The notes below the pieces were generated by a model. The model ran no database searches. It was not told where the DNA came from and saw only the letters and a list, made by a program, of their open reading frames with translations. From NCBI GenBank assembly GCA_036961445.1, contig JBALVO010000047.1, forward strand, positions 1-27,382: a stretch of DNA of 27,382 nt, read 5' to 3'. Shown piece by piece: positions 7,313 to 14,620 of the stretch. The position numbers and the translations under genes were made by a program. The first letter of the stretch is position 1; each line of letters starts with the position of its first letter. This DNA comes from JBALVO01 sp036961445. Lineage in GTDB: Bacteria > Pseudomonadota > Gammaproteobacteria > Pseudomonadales > Halieaceae.

Positions 7313-9253
7313 CTATGCTAGCGCGACTAACCTAACTTCTGAAGTATCAAATTGGTTTTCCTGGATAACACCACGCAGCCAGCTGCCGCCATCGGCGACG
7401 TGTAAAATCTCTCCTACGCCCCCGGGGTGTTGAATATCCACAGTCCAGTCCCCGGATAGCTCAGCTGTATCCGCCGGCAACTCCATAGCCGCCAACGCCT
7501 GGAAGGTGGCCTGTGCATTGAAATCGAAGGTCTCGCGCAGAGCATGTTCGCCGCCAACGCGCGGGCACAATGCCCGATCCAGTTGCAGTACCTGTAGGGT
7601 GAGCTGTGCATCTGCCCCCTGCTCTGTGTGGTGTCGTTGCAGTGTATTGGCAATGGTCTTATACAGGTTGTCCGGATCAGCCAGTGCGGCGAGATAAATT
7701 GCGTTACGCCCTTCATAGACAGACATGCGGTTCTGCAGATCCAGGTCTTGCAATTGATTTTGCAGCTGTGCAATAAGTGCTCGCAGAATGTCGCGCAACA
7801 GGGGTGATACTGGTACTTCCGCGCGCAATGCCAACAACCGGGTGGTCAGGGGCATTATGTGTCCGTGTACCAGCAGGATATGGGAGCTGATCAGAAAATA
7901 GCCCTCTTCGCCCTGATCTCGGCTAAAGCTGTGACAGCCCACCACATATTCACCTTTGGCCTTACCGTAACCCGCTACCGGGATAGCCTCGATCTGGTAC
8001 TCCTGGCGCCGCCGGTAAAACTCGGTTCCCGGTAACAGGGTGTAACCGAAAATATTGATGTTGGGGAAAGTGGCCAGCAGCTGGTCCAGGTTATTCTCGA
8101 AATCCGGCAGGTTGTCCCCTGGCAGGCCCCAAATAAGCTCCGCTGCTATAGGTACGCCTTGCTCCGACATTTCTTTGGCAATGGGCTGGTACTCGTTAGA
8201 GCTCATGTTTTGCCGGTTGCTCAGGCGCAATGCTTCGGGTGTTAGGGTTTGCAGGGCCAGTTGGTAATGGGGCAGCAGTTGATTGTGGTGCAACAGCAAC
8301 GCTATTTCCTGCACCTGGCGACTGTGTTTTTTTGACCAAGAGGTGGCGAAAGACTGTGGCAATCCTGTCCTGTCTTTTAATTCGACGATTAATCTGGCCT
8401 TGTCCAGATCTTGTTTGAGTGCACCAAAATTTGAATCTGCCAACCAGATGTCTTTGATGCCCGCTGCGACAATTGCTTCCCAATCCTGGCGCACACGCGG
8501 CAGGGACCATTGGTACATTTTGCTGCCGATGGCACCGGTACCCCATTCACAAAATGCACACTTGAACGGGCAGCCGCGGCTGGTTTCATAGGCGATGGAT
8601 TGGTATTTGGGTAAACCCTGTGGATCTGTGAGTTCCAGTACGTCCAGTGGAGAGGGGAACAGATCCAGGTTTTTGCAACGCTCTCGCGGGGATGTTGTCA
8701 CGATTTGCGCATCACGCAGATAGGCCAGGCCATCAATGTCGCACCATTGCTCAGGGTTGGTGCAATCCAAAAATTCCTGCAGGCTGATCTCGGCTTCGCC
8801 TAAAAATATGACATCGATAGGATCTATGCCAAGGTAGTCTTCAGCCTGCTGCACATGGGGGCCGCCGGCTATGATCAGCAGCTCCGGTAGCATGGCCTTT
8901 AACTTGCCGGCCAGCGCCAGGAACTCCGCTGCGTTCCAGGTGTAAAAACTGAATCCCAGCAGTGGCTGTAGCCCGGCCGCCAGAGCCCGCTGCGCAATTG
9001 GCAGCTCTTGGTGTTGCCAGTGAGTCAACCAGAGGTCTATGTCATCTGCACCTTGAAAGTGCACAAGCTCAATATCGGTGCGTGGTGAGCTGACACCGTA
9101 CTTACGAAAATACGCTGTTAGGGCGGCGGTGGTTGTCGGTGGCGCATGGAACTCCTCAGAGTCCATGCTGAACAGCCAAACGGGACGTTGCAAGGGCTTG
9201 GGCTCCAGCGTGTATTGAATATAGCAATCTATAGGATTGGCACCCTTTTGCAC
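7313..9253 (-). CDS. B12-binding-domain radical SAM protein
   Basis: A 646-residue protein with an N-terminal cobalamin-binding-like Rossmann region at about residues 55-165 (LLGFSFYTW, LLIIAGGPHVQ, VIFLGEAE) and a radical SAM core at about 220-430. The Fe-S motif is CPFKCAFCEWG with cysteines at about 228, 232 and 235. No DxHxxG cobalamin-ligand motif is obvious, as in many proteins of this class. The last 200 residues form a family-specific tail. Members carry out methylations or rearrangements; the substrate is not predictable. The start is a GTG; the in-frame ATG at residue 30 would cut off PVWLFS, which looks like the first strand of the domain. A 10-bp palindrome (AGTAGCTACT, 9320-9329) lies upstream. 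The zinc-ribbon gene follows at 29 bp. Confidence 0.88.
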   Translation of the reverse strand: MQKGANPIDCYIQYTLEPKPLQRPVWLFSMDSEEFHAPPTTTAALTAYFRKYGVSSPRTDIELVHFQGADDIDLWLTHWQHQELPIAQRALAAGLQPLLGFSFYTWNAAEFLALAGKLKAMLPELLIIAGGPHVQQAEDYLGIDPIDVIFLGEAEISLQEFLDCTNPEQWCDIDGLAYLRDAQIVTTSPRERCKNLDLFPSPLDVLELTDPQGLPKYQSIAYETSRGCPFKCAFCEWGTGAIGSKMYQWSLPRVRQDWEAIVAAGIKDIWLADSNFGALKQDLDKARLIVELKDRTGLPQSFATSWSKKHSRQVQEIALLLHHNQLLPHYQLALQTLTPEALRLSNRQNMSSNEYQPIAKEMSEQGVPIAAELIWGLPGDNLPDFENNLDQLLATFPNINIFGYTLLPGTEFYRRRQEYQIEAIPVAGYGKAKGEYVVGCHSFSRDQGEEGYFLISSHILLVHGHIMPLTTRLLALRAEVPVSPLLRDILRALIAQLQNQLQDLDLQNRMSVYEGRNAIYLAALADPDNLYKTIANTLQRHHTEQGADAQLTLQVLQLDRALCPRVGGEHALRETFDFNAQATFQALAAMELPADTAELSGDWTVDIQHPGGVGEILHVADGGSWLRGVIQENQFDTSEVRLVALA

Positions 9254-9341
9254 ATAGTCAGCGGAGACTGATGCGATAGTTTTTTCATGCGGTACATATT
9301 GGCAGTGTCATGCTGTGCAAGTAGCTACTAAAAAAGAGGGT

Positions 9342-9370
9342 GAAAAAATAAGACCCGCTAACCGCCAGCG
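9342..9370 (-). terminator. Possible weak intrinsic terminator
   Basis: Read on the minus strand, a short CGCT/AGCG stem with a 7-nt loop is followed by GGTC and then TTATTTTTT. It lies about 60 nt past the stop of the small gene at 9428-9649 and before the radical SAM gene. The stem has only 4 bp, so the call is weak. Confidence 0.3.
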
Positions 9371-9427
9371 CAGCAGATGGAGATTGCGATGCAGATCTGC
9401 AGGGCTTAAGAGCGGGGTTAACCGGCC

Positions 9428-9649
9428 CTAAAAGTCATCCAGTTGCAGATCGTAATCGCCCAGTTCATCACGTAAGCGTCTTTCTTCCAGGCGGTGCTCC
9501 GCACGCCGGCGCTTGGCAGCAAGGCGCTGCTTTTCTGATGAAATGGGTGTGATGTCCTCGAAACTATCGTCCGTTAAATCTCCCAGACCGGGTTCAAATA
9601 TGTCATCAACAGTGTCCGTACCTGCGGACTCTCGGCTATTGTGCCCCAT
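9428..9649 (-). CDS. Small charged protein, PA3496-like family
   Basis: A 73-residue soluble protein with an acidic N-terminal half (DTVDDIFEPGLGDLTDD), a very basic stretch in the middle (AAKRRRAEHRLEERRLRD, likely helical) and an acidic end (YDLQLDDF). The basic helix followed by an LRDELGDY-like end resembles the small gammaproteobacterial PA3496 family, named for a putative link to envelope integrity; I rate that match as moderate and the function as unknown. The start is well fixed by a near-perfect Shine-Dalgarno, GGAGGTGAT, ending a few bases before the ATG. There is no signal peptide or membrane segment. It appears to be a single-gene unit with a structured 5' leader. Confidence 0.8.
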   Translation of the reverse strand: MGHNSRESAGTDTVDDIFEPGLGDLTDDSFEDITPISSEKQRLAAKRRRAEHRLEERRLRDELGDYDLQLDDF

Positions 9650-9685
9650 AAATCACCTCCCGATGATTTAACTAAGATCACTTTC

Positions 9686-9705
9686 CGGCGGAACCTCATC
9701 CGCCG
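9686..9705 (-). promoter_or_regulatory. Hairpin in the 5' leader of the PA3496-like gene
   Basis: CGGCGGA and TCCGCCG form a perfect 7-bp stem with a 6-nt loop, 37 bp upstream of the ATG at 9649 and about 26 bp from the strong Shine-Dalgarno. No T-run follows, so it is not a terminator. If transcription starts further upstream it would sit in the mRNA leader; any regulatory role is inference. Confidence 0.4.
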
Positions 9706-9788
9706 TAAGTCGGAGTAGAGCAAAATTATGGGGGACTAACAATAGGCTATTTTTGTCAATTTTAGCCATTTCCAATGGCACTCATAGT

Positions 9789-9883
9789 CAGGCGGCCCGC
9801 TGCCATCCATGGCTGTCCATGCGCAGCGATCTACTTCCCTGTAGACCCATCCGTGGTATTGCCCGTGCGCCGCGGGCCGCCTG
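9789..9883. repeat. 12-bp perfect inverted repeat enclosing smaller hairpins
   Basis: CAGGCGGCCCGC at 9789-9800 is perfectly complementary to GCGGGCCGCCTG at 9872-9883, with 71 bp between. Inside are GCGCA/TGCGC (9821-9825 with 9866-9870), TCTAC/GTAGA (9830-9834 with 9841-9845, 6-nt loop) and GCCA/TGGC (9802-9805 with 9810-9813). These pairings are nested and mutually compatible, so a branched RNA or single-stranded DNA fold of 95 nt is possible. I do not recognise a known RNA family, integron attC site or REP element. It could be a small RNA, a leader, or a miniature repeat. The pairing is directly seen; the role is unknown. Confidence 0.55.
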
Positions 9884-10033
9884 TTCTAAGCTTTGCAATT
9901 CTTGTGCCAGTAGTGATTGTCGGTGACGGGGCGAGTTTTGGTGGTTGTTGCGCACTGTGCACGGTGTTGCAGCGTGTCCGGACGTGTCCGCGGTGGCAGT
10001 CCGGCTGGTAACTCGTGTGCAGTCGAATGGACC

Positions 10034-10546
10034 TTAGCGGGCAAGTAATTGTTTCAGGATCGTGGCCGCCACGGTATCAGCTGAGCCGCTTGCCGCGTCT
10101 ATGGTGATCTTGGCGTAACGGCGGTACAAGGGCGTTCGTTCGGCGAATACCTGGGCGTAGGTCTGTCCCACAATACTTGCGATACCGCGCAATGGGGCTG
10201 CCGCTACTCGTTGTTGCAGTGTGGCAAGGTCAGCGGCGAGGTAGACGATGGGCCCGGCGTCCTGCAGGCGCTGCATGGCGTTGTGGGAATAGACCACACT
10301 GCCGCCAGTTGAAATGATGGCGTGATCAAGAGAGATATCCAGCAATACTTGCTCTTCAATGGCGCGCAGGTGCAGGTAGTCGTGCTGGTCAAGAATGTGT
10401 TGCAGGGTCGCACTTTCGCGCACCTGAATGTCCAGGTCAGTATCAACGAAGCGCAGGCCAGTGAGTTTTGCCAAAATGACTCCAACCGTACTTTTACCGG
10501 CGCCCGGCATGCCGATCAGGCTGATAGTGGTAGGTGGTGTAGGCAC
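10034..10546 (-). CDS. Shikimate kinase
   Basis: Walker A is GMPGAGKST; DTD follows at about residues 35-37 (shikimate and Mg binding), Arg61 in HLRAIEEQVL, the STGGSVV motif at 79-85, and the C-terminal RTPLYRRYA. The enzyme phosphorylates shikimate with ATP in the aromatic amino acid pathway. The open frame runs on to 10816, but that extension overlaps gcvT and is not family-like. I chose the GTG at 10544-10546, which gives the normal 170 residues and has GGA about 8 nt upstream. The usual glycine triplet is GGS here. It stands apart from aroB, unlike the common aroK-aroB arrangement, and is divergent from gcvT, so it may be a second kinase or the only one. Confidence 0.87.
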   Translation of the reverse strand: MPTPPTTISLIGMPGAGKSTVGVILAKLTGLRFVDTDLDIQVRESATLQHILDQHDYLHLRAIEEQVLLDISLDHAIISTGGSVVYSHNAMQRLQDAGPIVYLAADLATLQQRVAAAPLRGIASIVGQTYAQVFAERTPLYRRYAKITIDAASGSADTVAATILKQLLAR

Positions 10547-10665
10547 AGTTTTGTTCCAGGCGCTTGGCAGTAGCCGCCATGATACTGATTCCCGGCATCG
10601 CAACAAGGATGGATGTGTCTTGCGTGGATACCTCGTGCTGGTTAGAGTGACGTTCTCGTAGCAGT

Positions 10666-10680
10666 TGCCCGGTGCGGGCA
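10666..10680 (+). promoter_or_regulatory. Hairpin directly before the gcvT ribosome-binding site
   Basis: TGCCCG and CGGGCA form a perfect 6-bp stem with a 3-nt loop, immediately followed by the purine-rich repeat GAGGACAGAGGACAGG that holds the Shine-Dalgarno. It could affect translation start. I do not see the conserved cores of a glycine riboswitch upstream. Confidence 0.35.
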
Positions 10681-10699
10681 GAGGACAGAGGACAGGATC

Positions 10700-11809
10700 A
10701 TGACGTTGCAAACCACCCCGCTGGATGCGCTGCACAGAGAGTTGGGCGCTAAAATGGTGCCTTTTGCCGGCTACGATATGCCCGTGCAATATCCTGCAGG
10801 CATTATAAAAGAGCATTTGCAGACCCGAGAGGCGGCGGGCCTGTTCGACGTCTCACATATGGGCCAGGTGATTATCGAGGGGGCTGGCACAGTGGCGATG
10901 CTGGAGTCGATGGTGCCGGTGGATATTGAAGGGTTGGGCATCAATCGCCAAACCTACGCCCTGTTTACCAACGAGCGTGGCGGGGTGCTGGACGACCTGA
11001 TTATCACCCGCTGGGATCATGAGCGCTTTTTCCTGGTGGTTAATGCTGGCTGTAAAGAGCAGGATATTGCGCATCTGCGCGCTCATTTGTCGGGGCAAAC
11101 CCTGACGGTGTTGGCTGAGCAGGCGCTGCTGGCTCTGCAGGGTCCGGGTGCCAGGGAGGTAATGCGAACCCTGTACCCGGAGGCGGCAAAGCTGGTCTTT
11201 ATGCAGGGATGCCCGGCAGTGATCGATGATATCGAGGTTTACATCACCTGCTCAGGGTATACCGGGGAAGATGGTTTCGAGATTTCCGTACCTGCCGCCG
11301 GGGCTGAGGCCCTGGCACGCCGCCTGCTGGCTGCTGATGCGGTGCAGGCCATTGGCCTGGGTGCCAGGGATTCGCTGCGTCTGGAAGCTGGATTGTGCCT
11401 GTATGGCCATGAATTGAAACCCGAGATAGATCCGGTTCAGGCCGGGGTGATGTGGTCTATTAGCAAGGCCAGACGCAGCGATGGCGAGCGTCCCGGTGGC
11501 TTTCCCGGGGCCGCTATTATCTTCCAGCGCATGGTCGACAAACCAACCCTGCGACGGGTCGGTCTCACCGTGGAGGGCAAGCGCCCGGTGCGCGATGGTC
11601 AGCTGGTAATGGATGAGCAGGGTCAACAGGTAGGTGAGATCTGTTCGCACTGTTACGGTGCCAGTGTTGGCGGCCCCATCGCCATGGCCTATATCACACG
11701 TGAATTAGGCGAGCCCGGAACCCGTCTGTTGGTGGATGTACGCGGTAAAATGCTGCCAGTGACGGTAACGCGTATGCCGTTCATTCCCCAGCGTTACTAT
11801 CGGGGTTGA
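10700..11809 (+). CDS. gcvT: Aminomethyltransferase, glycine cleavage system T protein
   Basis: A 369-residue GcvT. The N-terminal TPLDALHRELGAKMVPFAGYDMPVQY and the following segment with FDVSHMGQ are family hallmarks; YTGEDGFEI and GLGARDSLRLEAGLCLYGHE mark the folate-binding core, and VGEICSHCYGASVGGPIAM the C-terminal barrel. The enzyme transfers the aminomethyl carbon from lipoylated H protein to tetrahydrofolate, releasing ammonia. AGAGGACAGGATC precedes the ATG and gives a good ribosome-binding site. The P and H proteins are not in this window, so gcvT is detached from them or they lie elsewhere. Its last 29 bp overlap the 3' end of the convergent BatD gene. Confidence 0.95.
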   Translation: MTLQTTPLDALHRELGAKMVPFAGYDMPVQYPAGIIKEHLQTREAAGLFDVSHMGQVIIEGAGTVAMLESMVPVDIEGLGINRQTYALFTNERGGVLDDLIITRWDHERFFLVVNAGCKEQDIAHLRAHLSGQTLTVLAEQALLALQGPGAREVMRTLYPEAAKLVFMQGCPAVIDDIEVYITCSGYTGEDGFEISVPAAGAEALARRLLAADAVQAIGLGARDSLRLEAGLCLYGHELKPEIDPVQAGVMWSISKARRSDGERPGGFPGAAIIFQRMVDKPTLRRVGLTVEGKRPVRDGQLVMDEQGQQVGEICSHCYGASVGGPIAMAYITRELGEPGTRLLVDVRGKMLPVTVTRMPFIPQRYYRG

Positions 11810-12860
11810 GACGCCGGGGCAGGCCGGACTTTCGCAGTTGCTGCAGCTGTTGCCACAGATTTGATAAGGCGGTTTGAGCGCGCCCCATGGGCAATCGCAG
11901 TCGCCACTTCCACACCAGCAATAGCAGTCCAGCCAGCAGGACAAAGCCTATAGCCAGTATGCTTAACTGGCGTGGGCTTATGTCCACAGTGCGTTTGTTT
12001 GCTGCTGCGGTTCCGGCGCCTACTGTAAATTCAGTGGCAGGCAGTGACAATAGCTTGAGCTGCGCGTTAGTGGTATCCCACCAGAAGTAGTCCTGGGCCG
12101 GCAGTGCATAGTGTCCCTGGGCCTCCACTACAAAACCAATACGCTGCGTGCGGCTGGCCTGTGTCTGTCCCCGATTGCTGCTGTTGGCCAGCACAGGGGG
12201 TGCGGGATAGGCGGCCAGTCCGGGCAGTTTCGATGCTGTGAAGTGCGGCAGCATCATGGCCAGCACCTCCGTCGCTTCGAAAACAATTTCCCATTCGAAG
12301 GCGTCTCCTACTTCCAGATCTTCCAGTAACCGGTCGAAACTCTGCCTGACGTTAAAGTCCGGTGCCGCCACCCAGTGCTCCGCCTGCGACAGAGACTCGG
12401 GTATCGCGGTGCTGAAGTGAGTGGCGGTAGTCCACAACTCGCCTTCTGCTGCGCCTGCCTCATCGGCATTGACCTGCACGTGCAATTTGAGCGGCTCGAT
12501 GGTGAAATCACCCACGCGTTGTGCAAACACATCCAGCGTCCACCGCTGTATGACCCAGCTCTGTCCGTTACGGGTTTCGCTGGCGTTACTGGCGAACTTT
12601 TCAGTTTGCAGGATAACCAGACCCGGTATTTCGGGAATAGTGATTCGGGTACCGCCACTGAACCAGCGGTCGGTGGCGATCTCCACGGTCAGTTTGATTT
12701 TTTGTCCGGGCACCAGGTTCTGGTCAGGACTGATGTTACTCGATACTTGTAAGCGGCCTGCTGATTGCAGCTCCGCCACCGGATTTGCTGCGACCATTGG
12801 TACGCTGCAAATCAGCAGCGCCAGCAGGTAAGCGCGCAGGTAGGTTGGCAAACGCGTCAT
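11781..12860 (-). CDS. BatD-family protein (oxygen-tolerance type)
   Basis: A 359-residue exported membrane protein. The ATG at 12858-12860 overlaps the stop of the upstream gene by 4 bp (ATGA), which fixes the start; the frame stays open further upstream but with non-family residues. Residues 1-25 are a signal peptide (LLALLICSVPMVAA), followed by beta-rich immunoglobulin-like regions (VPGQKIKLTVEIATDRWFSG, RWTLDVFAQRVGDFTIEPL) and one C-terminal membrane helix at about 298-319 with a short cytoplasmic tail. BatD is thought to act in the periplasm with the VWA proteins BatA and BatB. It is the last gene of the operon and runs 29 bp past the stop of convergent gcvT. Confidence 0.85.
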   Translation of the reverse strand: MTRLPTYLRAYLLALLICSVPMVAANPVAELQSAGRLQVSSNISPDQNLVPGQKIKLTVEIATDRWFSGGTRITIPEIPGLVILQTEKFASNASETRNGQSWVIQRWTLDVFAQRVGDFTIEPLKLHVQVNADEAGAAEGELWTTATHFSTAIPESLSQAEHWVAAPDFNVRQSFDRLLEDLEVGDAFEWEIVFEATEVLAMMLPHFTASKLPGLAAYPAPPVLANSSNRGQTQASRTQRIGFVVEAQGHYALPAQDYFWWDTTNAQLKLLSLPATEFTVGAGTAAANKRTVDISPRQLSILAIGFVLLAGLLLLVWKWRLRLPMGRAQTALSNLWQQLQQLRKSGLPRRLNPDSNAGE

Positions 12861-14620
12861 GGCGTAGTTCCGGGTGAGGGCGCCGCCGCATCTTGTGCCG
12901 GAGTGCCGCTTTGTTGCGTCGACTTGTCGGACTGGGATGGGGATTCTCTGCGCTGCAGTTGCATGGAGAATTTTATCGCCAGAAAATTGGAGGGGTCCTG
13001 TTGCACGCTGCGCAGCCACATTTCGGCAGTGGCAGGGTCCTGCAATATTTCCTCGGCGCTGAGCTGAATGATCTCACTTTGTTCCCAGCTGATCTCCTGT
13101 GCTCCCTCAGCGGGGATAGCATCGTCACCGCCCAGTTCCTTGTCTTCACCACTGACCCCTGCTTCTTGCTGCTGGCTCTCACTCAGGCGATTAATTTCAT
13201 CGATCAGGTCCTGCACAATCTGCCGATTTTTTGCCGCACCTGGATATTCGGGATTGCGAGTTATCAATCGCTCATAGCGCTTAACGGCACGCATATAATC
13301 CCGGGCATGCGCCCTGGCGTTGGCCTCATTGAACAGGGCATCGTCGTTGTCCTGGCGAGAAAAGTATTCCGCTGCCAACATAAACTCTTCGGCGTAATAG
13401 TATGCCAGCCCCTTCCATGCGGGGTCTGCAAAGCGCCCCGCGGCTTCCTGGTAACGGCCCAATTGCATGAGTACTCGCCCCTGTTGATCATCGGTCAGCC
13501 ACAGGTCGGCAAACCAGTGACGGGCTTTGCTGCTGTCGCTGGTGTTTGTAGTAGCTTCCCCATCGCCGGCTGCGCCCATGGTTTGAACCGGCGGGACAAT
13601 GACCGCAGCCGTTTGCGCAAGCGCTGGCACGGGGTTGCCCGCCAGAACCAGAGGCAGCAGCAGCCAGCTCCAGCTGATGGTCCAGCCTTTGCGAAACCAC
13701 ATGAGGAACAGTGCCAGACAGAGATAAACCAGTGGATAGCCGCTGTCCAGCCAGGGTAATGCGCTGTCCTGGACCACCACGTAATAGCTGTTAATCCTGC
13801 GATTGATGCGGCGCACGTCGGCATCGTCTACCGTCAGATCCAGGTAGTGTCCGCCGGTGTCATCTGCCAGCTGTTGCAGCGCTTTGCGCTCCAGGGGTGC
13901 CAGTCCTTCAGCGAGTTCTTCCTTACCCACGCCAACCACCACCAGCTGGTGTGGGTTGGCGCGAAAATAATCACCGAAGGCGCCAGCGCTGTCGGCGCCC
14001 AGTCCATCTGCCAGCAGCATCACCGTGGCAGGTGCTGTGCTGTCGCGCAGCACCTGATCTACCAGTGGCAGGGTGTACTCCGGAAATTTCCCGGTGCGTG
14101 GCATGATGCCCGGTGTTATCGCCGCCAGGTACTGGTTGAGAATCTCCTGGTCGGCAGTGAGCGTGAGTACGGTGTGTGCGGTGCCCGCGTAAACGATGAG
14201 CGCGGCCTGCTTGTCCGCACGCAGAGCCAGCAAGTCAGCTACTTTTTGTTTGGCACGCTGCAATCGACTGGGTTGTACATCGCTCTGCTGCATTGATGAG
14301 GATACATCGAGCAAAATTACCAGGGCGGCTTCGTCCTGGTTGAGCGGGGAGGGTTGTTGCCGCCAGGTCGGGCCCATTAGTACCAGCAATAACAGGAGTG
14401 CGAATATGCGGCCGACGTTGCCAGGGTTGATCCAGCGCGTTGTAAACCGAGACAGACGCAGGTGTTCCAGCAAGTGCGGAGCGATAATGCCGCCGAACAT
14501 ATCCCGGCTTGACTGACGCCGGGTCTGTGCCCAAATGATGAGAAGCCATGGAATGAAACCCAGGGCCCAGGCCGGACGCAGGAAATGGAAATACTCCAGT
14601 GCGGCGGCATCAGGCAACAC
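12857..14620 (-). CDS. VWA and TPR membrane protein (BatB/BatC-like fusion)
   Basis: A 587-residue protein with membrane helices near 15-31 and 70-83, a von Willebrand A domain at about 96-280 with the metal site DVSSSM (Asp105-Ser109), helices near 295-310 and 318-335, then a tetratricopeptide-like region at about 375-475 (GRYQEAAGRF, AEEFMLAAEYF, DYMRAVKRYERLITRNPEY). The tail (480-587) is Gln/Ser/Glu-rich and unordered. In Bacteroides BatB and BatC are separate genes; here they are joined. A GTG start at 14618-14620 is chosen: AGAGGGAG lies about 9 nt upstream, and it overlaps the BatA gene by 11 bp. It overlaps BatD by 4 bp. Likely an inner-membrane scaffold working with MoxR. Confidence 0.9.
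   Translation of the reverse strand: MLPDAAALEYFHFLRPAWALGFIPWLLIIWAQTRRQSSRDMFGGIIAPHLLEHLRLSRFTTRWINPGNVGRIFALLLLLVLMGPTWRQQPSPLNQDEAALVILLDVSSSMQQSDVQPSRLQRAKQKVADLLALRADKQAALIVYAGTAHTVLTLTADQEILNQYLAAITPGIMPRTGKFPEYTLPLVDQVLRDSTAPATVMLLADGLGADSAGAFGDYFRANPHQLVVVGVGKEELAEGLAPLERKALQQLADDTGGHYLDLTVDDADVRRINRRINSYYVVVQDSALPWLDSGYPLVYLCLALFLMWFRKGWTISWSWLLLPLVLAGNPVPALAQTAAVIVPPVQTMGAAGDGEATTNTSDSSKARHWFADLWLTDDQQGRVLMQLGRYQEAAGRFADPAWKGLAYYYAEEFMLAAEYFSRQDNDDALFNEANARAHARDYMRAVKRYERLITRNPEYPGAAKNRQIVQDLIDEINRLSESQQQEAGVSGEDKELGGDDAIPAEGAQEISWEQSEIIQLSAEEILQDPATAEMWLRSVQQDPSNFLAIKFSMQLQRRESPSQSDKSTQQSGTPAQDAAAPSPGTTP

Larger units (their letters stand above)
9650..10033. other. 384-nt gap without a convincing gene
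   Basis: This is the only gap above 300 nt. The one ORF of note (9775-10011, plus, 78 codons) has a Val/Pro/Cys-rich, unstructured composition, no Shine-Dalgarno, and is rejected. The segment holds the leader hairpin at 9686-9705, a short hairpin at 9765-9779 (GCCATT/AATGGC, 3-nt loop), the large inverted repeat at 9789-9883, and a direct repeat of CGTGTCCG (two copies 10 bp apart, near 9974-9991). A TTGACA on the minus strand near 9752-9757 has no matching -10 at 16-18 bp. The promoter of the PA3496-like gene should lie here. Confidence 0.6.

Noticed and set aside
9789..9883. Integron attC site or intrinsic terminator for the inverted repeat
   Set aside because: The GTTRRRY/RYYYAAC core sites are missing, the enclosed 71 nt is too long for a terminator loop, and no T-run follows.
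9775..10011. 78-codon plus-strand ORF in the large gap
   Set aside because: It has no ribosome-binding site, an unusual Val/Cys/Pro-rich composition, and runs through the inverted repeat.
10547..10699. Glycine riboswitch before gcvT
   Set aside because: I could not find the conserved paired cores expected of this RNA class; only a simple 6-bp hairpin is present.
10547..10816. N-terminal extension of the shikimate kinase frame
   Set aside because: It overlaps gcvT, contains no family sequence and would give an overlong protein; the GTG at 10546 gives the normal length.
12893..13759. 288-codon plus-strand ORF opposite the VWA-TPR gene
   Set aside because: It lies wholly antisense to a gene with clear domains, has no ribosome-binding site or recognisable family, and its length reflects the GC-rich codon pattern of the other strand.
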